A DNA stretch of 22,967 nt from positions 1 through 22,967 of the forward strand of contig BOBI01000022.1 of the NCBI GenBank assembly GCA_026002305.1. Direction: 5' to 3'. The stretch comes from Spirochaetia bacterium (GTDB lineage Bacteria > Spirochaetota > Spirochaetia > Treponematales > Breznakiellaceae). The notes under the pieces are model-generated. The model was not told where the DNA came from and did not search any database. It saw nothing but the letters and a program-made list of their open reading frames with translations. Of the stretch, positions 7,855 through 14,149 are shown one piece after another. Each line of letters opens with the position of its first letter. Position 1 is the first letter of the stretch. Made by a program: the position numbers and the translations under genes.

Positions 7855-9330
7855 TCATTTCATTCCTCCGGTAAAAATTTCGTGCTGAAGTCTTGCCTGC
7901 CGGAGGAACATATCGGCGCCGTTTAAAACACGGCAGCCGGCTGCGGCCGCACGGGTTAAAAACGGTGTGCGCTCAGGTTTATAAATAATGTCCATTACAA
8001 TTTCATTCCCTGAAAAACGGTACACCGCAAGCGGATCATTTGGATCGTCTTCCATGCCAACCGGTGTTGTTTGAATAATAATATCAGAATATTTTTTTAT
8101 GCGTCTGCACCCTTCTTCGTCCGGGGTACACCAATCAAATTTGTAGGTTTCGGCAAGCTGCATGGCGCGCGGCCCGTTTCTGTTTACAATTAATACCTTT
8201 GCTTTTAAGCGCCATAACTCATAGACAATGGCGCGGGAGGCGCCGCCGGCGCCTACAACCGTAACCTTTGTCCACCTAAAATCTTTTTGCCCGATAAAAC
8301 TTAATAACGATCCTGAAAAACCCAGCGTATCGGTATTAAACCCGTGCCAGCCGGAAGAAGTACGTAAAATAGTATTGCAAGCGCCGATTTTGCGTACATC
8401 ATCTGTCATACCTGTTAAGAACTGTACAACACTTTCTTTGTGCGGAACGGTAACCGATGCTCCTTTTAAACCAATTGTATCGGCCAGATTAAAAAACGAT
8501 TTTATATCTTTCGCCGGAAACGGGACGTAAACAGCATTTATGTTTTCCGTGTTATACGCATTATTGTGAAACAGCGGGCTGGATGTTACTTTAAGCGGGT
8601 AACCGGTTATTCCGAAAACCGCCGTGTCGTTTTTAATTTTTCTAAAATGATACAACTCCGCTAATTCTTTTGTATCTGTCTGACCCGGGGCCGCAAGCGC
8701 TAAACCTGCCTCGTTCTTAACAGAAGTATATGTAATATACGAATCAATTTTATTCGCAAGGATTCTTGTGCAAACACCCGCATCGCCCATGCACAAAAGA
8801 ATTTTTTCCGTGTCTTTTAATTTTTTTGCCGTATTAAAAATATAGGCTACATCATCAAGGCTGTTAGGAAGCACGGCAGCTTTTACAATTTCGTCGCCAA
8901 CACGTTTTAACGAAACAAGATGATTGAAAAGGTTTTCGTCGTTTCTATCAAAACTATGAAACGACCGTATAATTCGCGTTCCAAAAGCGCGCGCCGCTTC
9001 CTCAAGGCTTGGAACATCCAAATCTTCTTCTAAATCAATATACGCAAAATTATTCCGCCTGTCGGCTTCCGCATACGCCAGCGCATTGGACAACATAACA
9101 ATACGGGCGCTTTCGCCGCGTGAAAATAGCCCGCCATCTTCTTTTCTGCGTATTGTAAGAATAACAGGAATCCCCGCAAGAGACGGAAATTTACGAACAT
9201 AAAATTGTTCATCGGACAACAGATGGTCAACCCGTAATTCTACAATATCGATATAGGACCTGTATTTTTCAAGTATTTCCAGATCCTGCGCTATAGTTTT
9301 CGCCGTTAAACACAAACATATCTTTGACAT
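7855..9330 (-). CDS. aroDE: bifunctional 3-dehydroquinate dehydratase / shikimate dehydrogenase
   Basis: 491 residues, a fusion of two consecutive shikimate-pathway enzymes. Residues about 1-225 form a type I dehydroquinase: ELRVD (31-35), SFHSFD with catalytic His125, and EIVKAAVLP with the Schiff-base Lys150. Residues about 235-491 form shikimate dehydrogenase: FGITGYP and SSPLFHN at the substrate site, VTVPHK with catalytic Lys298, FNTDTLG with Asp334, the NADP-binding GAGGAS (360-365) and QTTPVGM. Together they convert 3-dehydroquinate to 3-dehydroshikimate and then to shikimate in the cytoplasm. All key residues are present. The ribosome site AGGA is 7-10 nt upstream. It is the last gene of a likely hinT / small exported protein / aroDE operon, 29 nt after the previous gene, and converges on flaB. 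Confidence 0.95.
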   Translation of the reverse strand: MSKICLCLTAKTIAQDLEILEKYRSYIDIVELRVDHLLSDEQFYVRKFPSLAGIPVILTIRRKEDGGLFSRGESARIVMLSNALAYAEADRRNNFAYIDLEEDLDVPSLEEAARAFGTRIIRSFHSFDRNDENLFNHLVSLKRVGDEIVKAAVLPNSLDDVAYIFNTAKKLKDTEKILLCMGDAGVCTRILANKIDSYITYTSVKNEAGLALAAPGQTDTKELAELYHFRKIKNDTAVFGITGYPLKVTSSPLFHNNAYNTENINAVYVPFPAKDIKSFFNLADTIGLKGASVTVPHKESVVQFLTGMTDDVRKIGACNTILRTSSGWHGFNTDTLGFSGSLLSFIGQKDFRWTKVTVVGAGGASRAIVYELWRLKAKVLIVNRNGPRAMQLAETYKFDWCTPDEEGCRRIKKYSDIIIQTTPVGMEDDPNDPLAVYRFSGNEIVMDIIYKPERTPFLTRAAAAGCRVLNGADMFLRQARLQHEIFTGGMK

Positions 9331-9359
9331 AAAAAATCCTATTGAAAAAACCTCTATAA

Positions 9360-9836
9360 TTAATAATCCGTTCTGTACAAATATATTGAAGAAACTTTTC
9401 CGTTTGAATTTATATTATACCGCCACTGCAAAACCCAAGTGGTGCCCGCAGCGTTATTCAAAATGTAAGAACCCCGATCCTCTGCACTTTCGCCTAACAC
9501 CAAGAGAACCGCCGCTTTAGGGTCGCCAACCGAAATTGCCGCTGTCTTGTTTATACCCACCTGCCACACATGATCTTTGTAAAGGTAAAAATCAACGCCC
9601 TTGTATTCAAAAACAACATCGTCCTGCCATGTTTCCCTTCCGCGCACCGCGTAAACAGAGTCAGGCGCGCCGTAAGATGTAATTATTTCTTTAAGGGTAC
9701 GACCGATAAAGTTAAGCGGATTCTTTTCCGTCTGCGGATTTTGGACAGCCTGTGTATCATCGGCAAATAGCGGGAAGCAAGCGGCAAACAACAAGATATT
9801 CAGCTTTTGTAGTCGGCTTAAGATTATTGAATTCAA
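9360..9836 (-). CDS. small exported protein of unknown function, TTG start
   Basis: The reading frame is open back to 9935, but that stretch overlaps the end of hinT. The TTG at 9836 is preferred: it lies just after the hinT stop and gives a proper signal peptide (basic SRLQK, hydrophobic NILLFAACFPLFA, then DD). This yields 158 residues, about 130 when mature. The mature part reads FIGRTLKEIITSYGAPDSVY, then alternating strands (VVFEYKGVDFYLYKDHVWQV). The lead helix plus GAP turn followed by strands resembles small periplasmic SmpA/OmlA-like or lipocalin-size domains only loosely, and no family can be named. A periplasmic location is inferred. Neighbours are hinT upstream (4-nt gap) and aroDE downstream, so it is probably co-transcribed with both. 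The exact start is uncertain. Confidence 0.68.
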   Translation of the reverse strand: MNSIILSRLQKLNILLFAACFPLFADDTQAVQNPQTEKNPLNFIGRTLKEIITSYGAPDSVYAVRGRETWQDDVVFEYKGVDFYLYKDHVWQVGINKTAAISVGDPKAAVLLVLGESAEDRGSYILNNAAGTTWVLQWRYNINSNGKVSSIYLYRTDY

Positions 9837-9840
9837 TAAA

Positions 9841-10179
9841 TTAACCCGGGGGCCACGCAAGAGGCCTGCCGCCAAGAACGTGTACATGGAGGTGCGGCAC
9901 CGTTTGGCCGCCGTTACCCTTGCAGTTGACAACAAAACGCGCGCCGTCCTCGCCGCAGCCCTTCAAAACCGCAAGATCCTTTGCCTTAAACATTAGACGG
10001 CCCAACAAACCGGCATCGGAACATTCCATGATATTTGCTATGTGTTTCTTGGGAATAACCAAAAAATGCACCGGCGCCTGCGGCGCGGCATCCTCAAAAG
10101 CAAGCAACTCGTCGTCCTCAAAAATCTTTTTCGCGGAGATTTTGCCTTCGCTAATTTTGCAAAAAATACAATCACCCAT
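9841..10179 (-). CDS. hinT: HIT family purine nucleoside phosphoramidase-like protein (HinT)
   Basis: 112 residues, typical for HinT. The N-terminal CIFCKI supplies the zinc-binding cysteines seen in many bacterial members. The catalytic histidine triad is HLHVHVLGG near the C-terminus, followed by the conserved WPPG end. FLVIPKKHI is the other family block. The enzyme hydrolyses AMP-lysine or other nucleoside phosphoramidates in the cytoplasm. No ribosome site precedes the ATG, and the nearest promoter would start transcription at or within 1-2 nt of it, so the mRNA may be leaderless. It is the first gene of a probable three-gene operon ending in aroDE; no functional link between the three is obvious. 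Confidence 0.93.
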   Translation of the reverse strand: MGDCIFCKISEGKISAKKIFEDDELLAFEDAAPQAPVHFLVIPKKHIANIMECSDAGLLGRLMFKAKDLAVLKGCGEDGARFVVNCKGNGGQTVPHLHVHVLGGRPLAWPPG

Positions 10180-10185
10180 AGTGTA

Positions 10186-10214
10186 AATATATCATGATAT
10201 GGTATTCTTTTCAA
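10186..10214 (-). promoter_or_regulatory. promoter of hinT with overlapping 12-bp palindrome
   Basis: On the minus strand TTGAAA (10214-10209), a 17-nt spacer and TATATT (10191-10186) make a good sigma-70 promoter. A perfect palindrome ATATCATGATAT (10189-10200) covers part of the -10 box and spacer, a position where a repressor would block initiation. The regulator is unknown. Confidence 0.55.
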
Positions 10215-10233
10215 TGAAAACCGGTATACCCTA

Positions 10234-10437
10234 TTGACAAAAAATTCGCTTTTTGACACACTGTGAAAGTCAGGGTCGAAACCTTGACGCATTCCCTGCG
10301 GCGTTTAGAAAACGCTTGCGGCGCCTTTAAACCGGAGTTAGCGGTTTTTTCGCGTTGTTTTGTCGAAACAAACAAGAAATCAACAACATTATTAGACGCT
10401 AAACGCATTATGCGTACGTCAGTCTCGGGAGTTATTT
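10234..10437 (+). promoter_or_regulatory. hairpin-rich leader upstream of the nickel/cobalt uptake operon
   Basis: Two TTGACA boxes lie at 10234-10239 and 10253-10258, but no convincing -10 was found. Downstream come an 8-bp hairpin with loop CGAA (10269-10288, one G-U pair), a 6-bp hairpin GCGTTT/AAACGC with loop AGA (10301-10315), and AAACCG/CGGTTT (10329-10347) running into TTT, which looks like a weak intrinsic terminator. Further on are TTGTTT/AAACAA (10355-10371) and the inverted repeat ACGCAT-T-ATGCGT (10403-10415) just before the gene. The order suggests attenuation or a metal-sensing leader. It does not match the cobalamin riboswitch layout. Confidence 0.4.
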
Positions 10438-11259
10438 ATGCAGAATTTGAAGAAGGTTTTTTGTGCCGCAGGTCTTTGCCTGCTTGTTTCGGGTTTCGTG
10501 TTTGCCCACGAAACGTTTACCATCCCCGGCGAAACATCTGCGGATTACAAGGCGGGTGACACCGCCACGATTATCGGCGTTTCGTCACACTATTTCGCGG
10601 TGGGCGAGGAAATTGAGCCGCCTGAAACCGTTGAAATGCACGTTTACAAAAACGGCGTTAAGGGTGCAAACCTGCCGCTGGAACCGAACAGAGACCGCCT
10701 CTGGTATGAAGGAAAGTACCGGTTATCCGACGACACGCCCGTGATAGCGGTTTTCAGGAGCATAGGCGGCTACTATTCCATTCTGACCGATGGCAGTTAT
10801 GCCGATGGCAAAAGAAGCGAAGTGATGGCCGCCAATCCCGGCAAGTCGGTTCAGGTATCGCGCTATTTTACCAAGTGGGGAAAGCTCTACCTCAACCCGA
10901 ATAGGAATGACAAGACATTCAATCAACCACTAGGGCATGACTTTGAGATAGTTCCTCTCAATAACCCTGCCGACATGAGGCGGAATTCACGAATGGCGAT
11001 TCGCGTCCTTTATAAAGGACAGCCTTGGGTAAATGGGGAAGTCAAGGCGAGCTGGGATTACTACGATTACCACACGATGGATGTCTGGGCGCATACGGCT
11101 AAAACCGACGCAAAAGGCGAGGTTACATTCCGGCTTGACCATACCAATATGGGCAAACCGATCCTGTGGATTTTTCAGGCGGGCGATTTGCGAAAATCAT
11201 CCGGGGCAGATGTAGACGAAGATAACCTTAAGGCTACGCTGGTTTTCGCGGCGAAGTAA
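10438..11259 (+). CDS. nikK: DUF4198 periplasmic component of a nickel/cobalt ECF transporter (NikK-like)
   Basis: 273 residues: a signal peptide (MQNLKKVFCAAGLCLLVSG, cleavage after VFA) and a DUF4198/COG5266 beta-rich body. Typical marks are HETFTIPG at the mature N-terminus, DTATIIGVSSHYF, DGKRSEVMA, LGHDFEIVPLNNP and VLYKGQPWVNGEV, and the closing KTDAKGEVTFRLD resembles the carboxypeptidase-regulatory-like repeat. The predicted mature protein begins with His24, which could bind a divalent metal with the free amine. COG5266 proteins are accessory periplasmic parts of ECF nickel or cobalt uptake systems. It heads a five-gene run (K-L-M-Q-O), with the next gene 13 nt downstream. Nickel is favoured over cobalt because of the K/L partners, but metal choice cannot be proved here. 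Confidence 0.82.
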   Translation: MQNLKKVFCAAGLCLLVSGFVFAHETFTIPGETSADYKAGDTATIIGVSSHYFAVGEEIEPPETVEMHVYKNGVKGANLPLEPNRDRLWYEGKYRLSDDTPVIAVFRSIGGYYSILTDGSYADGKRSEVMAANPGKSVQVSRYFTKWGKLYLNPNRNDKTFNQPLGHDFEIVPLNNPADMRRNSRMAIRVLYKGQPWVNGEVKASWDYYDYHTMDVWAHTAKTDAKGEVTFRLDHTNMGKPILWIFQAGDLRKSSGADVDEDNLKATLVFAAK

Positions 11260-11272
11260 GCAGACGGATTAT

Positions 11273-11767
11273 ATGAAATACCTGTCTGTTTTGGCGGTAT
11301 CGGTGTTGGTCTTGGTTTTAAGCCTAATCTTTCCCGATACCGCTTTCGCCCACGGCGTGGAAGTTTCCGATGTAACCGGGCAAGCCGATGTACATACCGT
11401 CCGCTTTTCCTATACAGACGGTACTTCCATGCTATTTGCCAGAATCAAGGTCTTTCCGCCTTCGTCTCCCGATGCAACGGTACAGGAAAGCATCGCCGAT
11501 CGCGACGGGTACTTTAGCTTTATCCCTTTTGAAGCCGGTGATTGGCGGCTCGCCGCTGAAGACGGCATGGGCCACCGGGGGGAAATAATCGTTACGGTGG
11601 ATAATGCGGCGGCGGAAACGGCGGTTCCGGCGCGAAACACCGCGCCTTCAAATAAATTGCCCAAGGCAATCGCAACCGTTCTGGGCTTGAGCCTCCTTGC
11701 CAATATATTTGCGCTGTGGTATTTCGCGGGATTACGTAAAAAAGGAGCAACAAAAAATGCACATTAG
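11273..11767 (+). CDS. nikL: membrane-anchored periplasmic component of nickel/cobalt ECF transporter (NikL-like)
   Basis: 164 residues: signal peptide ending DTAFA (mature His27), a small beta-sandwich of about 80 residues (VHTVRFSYTDGTSMLFARIK, ATVQESIADRDGYFSFIPFE, GDWRLAAEDGMGHRGEIIV), an Ala/Pro-rich linker and one C-terminal helix (LGLSLLANIFALWYFAGL) followed by a basic tail. The arrangement fits NikL-type accessory subunits, which sit next to NikM and present the periplasmic domain outside. Like NikK and NikM it would show a histidine at the very N-terminus. The 3' end overlaps nikM by 11 nt, and the nikM ribosome site AAGGAG lies inside this gene, so the two are translationally coupled. 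The family name is inferred from context and architecture. Confidence 0.72.
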   Translation: MKYLSVLAVSVLVLVLSLIFPDTAFAHGVEVSDVTGQADVHTVRFSYTDGTSMLFARIKVFPPSSPDATVQESIADRDGYFSFIPFEAGDWRLAAEDGMGHRGEIIVTVDNAAAETAVPARNTAPSNKLPKAIATVLGLSLLANIFALWYFAGLRKKGATKNAH

Positions 11768-12356
11768 CGAAGGAGTGCTCTCGCCGCCGGTTTTGGCGGC
11801 GGGCTGGGCGCTTGCGGCAGGAGGCCTTGCCATTGGGTTAAAAAAGACTCCGGTTGAAAAGCTGCCGGAAACAGCGTTGGTGTCGGCGGTCCTGTTTTTG
11901 GCCTCCCTCGTCCATGTGCCGCTAGGACCTGCGAGTATACACCTAACACTGTTGGGGATTGCCGGTATTATGTTGGGCTGGAGCGCCGTCCCCGCTCTTT
12001 TTATCGCGCTTTTTTTGCAGGGGCTTTTATTTCAGTTCGGCGGTTTACTGTCGTTGGGGGTAAACACCGTTTCGATGGGAAGCGCGGCCATCTGCGGCTG
12101 TTTGGTTTTCCGCCTCGTACCGGAAAAGCTCCGTTTTATTGGCGCGTTTTTAGGCGGCTTTACGGCGATGATTGTGGGGACGGCTATTGTGGTAACCTCC
12201 CTCTTTTTTTCCGACAACGCTTTACAGACAACGGCGGCTATGCTCTTTGCCGCCAATGTTCCCCTTGCCGCCGTGGAGGGCCTTATCTCATGTTTTATCG
12301 TGGCCTTCCTTTCAAAAATTAAACCTGACTATGTATCTCGACCGGCTGGAATTTAA
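11757..12356 (+). CDS. nikM: ECF transporter substrate-binding membrane subunit NikM/CbiM
   Basis: 199 residues from the ATG at 11757, chosen because it gives the family-defining MHISEGVLSP N-terminus and follows AAGGAG at 11742-11747. In CbiM/NikM the metal is held by the N-terminal amine, His2 and a histidine in the loop that here reads VPLGPASIHL (His62). About six to seven membrane helices follow, with the motif LQGLLFQFGGLLSLGVNTVS (family GGLxxLGxN). The protein captures Ni2+ or Co2+ and passes it across the membrane when driven by NikQ and NikO. It overlaps nikL by 11 nt and nikQ by 26 nt. The HVPxGxxSxHL form of the loop is closer to nickel-type NikM than to CbiM of cobalamin operons, which is an opinion by eye. 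Confidence 0.9.
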   Translation: MHISEGVLSPPVLAAGWALAAGGLAIGLKKTPVEKLPETALVSAVLFLASLVHVPLGPASIHLTLLGIAGIMLGWSAVPALFIALFLQGLLFQFGGLLSLGVNTVSMGSAAICGCLVFRLVPEKLRFIGAFLGGFTAMIVGTAIVVTSLFFSDNALQTTAAMLFAANVPLAAVEGLISCFIVAFLSKIKPDYVSRPAGI

Positions 12357-13014
12357 AAAAGATTTACTGAAATCTTTTGATGGTCGGTGCCGCCTCCTTT
12401 CGGCGGCATCTGTTATAATTTCTGCGGTAACTATAACAAATATAATTTTGTTATGCGCGGTACTACTGGCGTTATTATGTGTAATGCTCCGCGAATTTCG
12501 CGTAACTATTCAGAGGCTTATTCCGGTAAATATGATGGCGCTCGTTTTATGGCTGCCGGTTATCATCGGGTTTAGTACCGCGAGCGCTTTATTGTATACA
12601 CTGCGTATTAATTGCGCGGCATTAGCGTATATGTTTTTTATAGCGCCGATGGGTATAAGTCTTCTTGCTTCGTCTTTATCTGCGCTGGGGACGCCGGAAA
12701 AACTTGTTTCGCTTTTTGTTTTGACGCACCGCTCTATATTTTTATTATACGGAGGTTTTGCCGCGGCCATTGTAGGGGTGCGTTCAAGACTCCCAAAAAA
12801 TAATACCCTATACCAATGGCGCTCCCTCGCGGCGGTATTCGCCGCAACGCTTACACGCGCGGCGTTTCGCTCAAGTCTCGTCTGGATTGCCATGTCAAAC
12901 CGGGGTTTTGACGGCAGTTTTCCCGTTACGGTCTCTTTTAGATGGAAAATACAAGACGGTATTCTGTTGGGGGGGTGTGTTATTTTTTTTGTGGTGGTTG
13001 TATGGCTCATTTAA
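12331..13014 (+). CDS. nikQ: ECF transporter transmembrane coupling subunit NikQ/CbiQ (EcfT)
   Basis: 227 residues from the ATG at 12331 (MYLDRLEFKKDLLKSFDGRC). A longer frame starting at 12247 would overlap nikM by 110 nt and is unlikely. Five or so membrane segments are present. The start SFDGRCRLLSA matches the DPRxKLL-type opening of CbiQ. The coupling signature AMSNRGFDG near the C-terminus matches the AMxxRGF motif whose Arg-Gly contacts the ATPase. The protein transmits ATP hydrolysis by NikO to movement of NikM. It overlaps nikM by 26 nt and nikO by 13 nt, so stoichiometry is probably set by coupled translation. Confidence 0.88.
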   Translation: MYLDRLEFKKDLLKSFDGRCRLLSAASVIISAVTITNIILLCAVLLALLCVMLREFRVTIQRLIPVNMMALVLWLPVIIGFSTASALLYTLRINCAALAYMFFIAPMGISLLASSLSALGTPEKLVSLFVLTHRSIFLLYGGFAAAIVGVRSRLPKNNTLYQWRSLAAVFAATLTRAAFRSSLVWIAMSNRGFDGSFPVTVSFRWKIQDGILLGGCVIFFVVVVWLI

Positions 13015-13715
13015 TTGTTCAAAACATTTCGCACTGGTATGACAAAACAACGCCCGCCTCCCGCGCCCTTGTTGAGGTAAACTTTTCTGTTGAGCGGGGC
13101 GAATGTGTTGTATGCTTAGGCGCCAACGGTTCGGGTAAATCAACCTTATTACAAATTATCGCTTCATGCGTAAAACCTTCTGCGGGTGTTGTAAGTATTG
13201 AAAACGGGAGCAGCGCAAAAGGTAAAGCGGGTATTGTGTTTCAGGAACCCGACAACCAGCTCTTTATGCCGACTGTTTGGGAAGATGTCGCGTTCGGTAT
13301 TATGAAAAAGGGCGTAACGCCAAACGAGGCAAAAGAACGCGCCATTGCAAGTTTAGCCTGTGTTGAAGCGGAACATCTTGCGGAACGCGCCCCGCACACC
13401 CTTTCCGGCGGGGAAAAACAGCGCGCCGCCCTGGCCGGCGTATTGATTATGGAGCGTGACATTCTGTTACTTGACGAACCAACCGCCGCGCTTGACCCGC
13501 GGGCGCGAAAGAATTTTATTAATTTACTGAAAAATCTGCACGGTACTAAAATAATCGCAAGTCACGATCTTGATATGGCGCTGGAGCTTGCGAACAGGGT
13601 CATTTTTTTATATGAAGGGCGGATTGTCGCGGACTGTCCGGCGCCCGGATTATTGTTAGCTGAACAATTTTTACAGAATATCGGCTTGGAATTACCTCTG
13701 GGAATTAGAAAATGA
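13002..13715 (+). CDS. nikO: ECF transporter ATP-binding subunit NikO/CbiO
   Basis: 237 residues from the ATG at 13002 (MAHLIVQNISHWYD). All ABC motifs are present: Walker A GANGSGKST (40-48), Q-loop VFQEPDNQLF, signature LSGGEKQR, Walker B ILLLDEP and the switch histidine ASHD. The EPDNQLF extension of the Q-loop is characteristic of CbiO/EcfA ATPases. The gene has only one ATPase, so it probably works as a homodimer. It is the last of the uptake operon. The stop at 13713-13715 is followed within a few bases by fold-back element A, which may act as or near the operon terminator. Confidence 0.94.
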   Translation: MAHLIVQNISHWYDKTTPASRALVEVNFSVERGECVVCLGANGSGKSTLLQIIASCVKPSAGVVSIENGSSAKGKAGIVFQEPDNQLFMPTVWEDVAFGIMKKGVTPNEAKERAIASLACVEAEHLAERAPHTLSGGEKQRAALAGVLIMERDILLLDEPTAALDPRARKNFINLLKNLHGTKIIASHDLDMALELANRVIFLYEGRIVADCPAPGLLLAEQFLQNIGLELPLGIRK

Positions 13716-13718
13716 ACG

Positions 13719-13950
13719 GCATGCGCCCCCGCTCCAAACACATTTTTTCTGCCTTTAACACAAAAACGGATGACGCTGAAAGAACCCATTGTTTCGCGTT
13801 AGTGCTATCCGGCCGTTATCTTTCATTTGACCACCAGAAGAGGTTTAACCGGCATGACGCAATACGCTCCACAATGGAACCTTTCAGCGTCATCCGCCTC
13901 TACCACAAAAGCAGAAAAACGCCTTTGACGCTAACATAGGGAAGATCAAT
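13719..13950 (-). repeat. fold-back repeat element, copy A
   Basis: A long imperfect inverted repeat. Outer arms: ACATTTTTTCTGCC near 13740-13753 against GCAGAAAAACGCC near 13911-13923. Middle arms: CGGATGACGCTGAAAG (13768-13783) against CTTTCAGCGTCATCCG (13881-13896), a perfect match. Apical arms: CCATTGT (13786-13792) against ACAATGG (13871-13877). On the minus strand the loop begins CTGGTG and ends AACG, like copy B. The left end lies a few bases from the nikO stop; the right end runs into AATTAAC heptamers. It is oriented opposite to copies B and C, with a shorter stem than B. Confidence 0.85.
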
Positions 13951-13982
13951 TAACAATTAACAATTGATAATTAACAATTAAC
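13947..13982. repeat. AATTAAC-type heptamer repeat tract
   Basis: Tandem 7-bp units of the AATTAAC/AATTGAT kind directly flank the end of fold-back copy A. The same heptamer type flanks copies B and C and fills 15999-16214. Confidence 0.8.
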
Positions 13983-14038
13983 AAAAGAGGCCCCTGTCCA
14001 TTTCGCATAACGCGAAATGGACAGAGGCCTCTTTTGTT
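13980..14038. terminator. strong bidirectional stem-loop between nikO/element A and the lipoprotein gene
   Basis: Arms AACAAAAGAGGCC (13980-13992) plus CTGTCCATTTCGC (13994-14006) pair with GCGAAATGGACAG (14012-14024) plus GGCCTCTTTTGTT (14026-14038), loop ATAAC, one C-A mismatch. It has A-rich and U-rich ends on both strands, as expected for a terminator serving convergent units. Confidence 0.75.
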
Positions 14039-14070
14039 AGACGCCGCCCTTGCGGGCGGGCATAGAAACG

Positions 14071-14145
14071 CAAAGCCCCCCTCTACATTGCTGTAAAGGG
14101 GGCTTTGGTTAACGGTTACACGCCACGATGGCGTTTGTTACCGTT
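14071..14145 (-). terminator. two stem-loops after the collagen-motif lipoprotein gene
   Basis: Directly after the stop codon (minus strand) lies a hairpin with arms AACGGT/ACCGTT and ACGCCA/TGGCGT (14111-14145). Then comes a GC-rich hairpin with arms CAAAGCCCCC/GGGGGCTTTG (14071-14107). A further small hairpin, CCGCCC/GGGCGG, lies at about 14044-14059. No long T-run follows, so intrinsic termination is plausible but unproved. Confidence 0.6.
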
Positions 14146-14149
14146 TGGT

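Noticed and set aside
10257-10290. Possible cobalamin riboswitch box (CACTGT followed by AGTCAGG...ACCT)
   Set aside because: The conserved upstream core and the spacing between the boxes are missing; only a simple hairpin remains.
13712-13939. 75-aa reading frame after nikO
   Set aside because: It runs through the fold-back element A; the sequence is explained by the inverted repeat and the product looks like nothing known.
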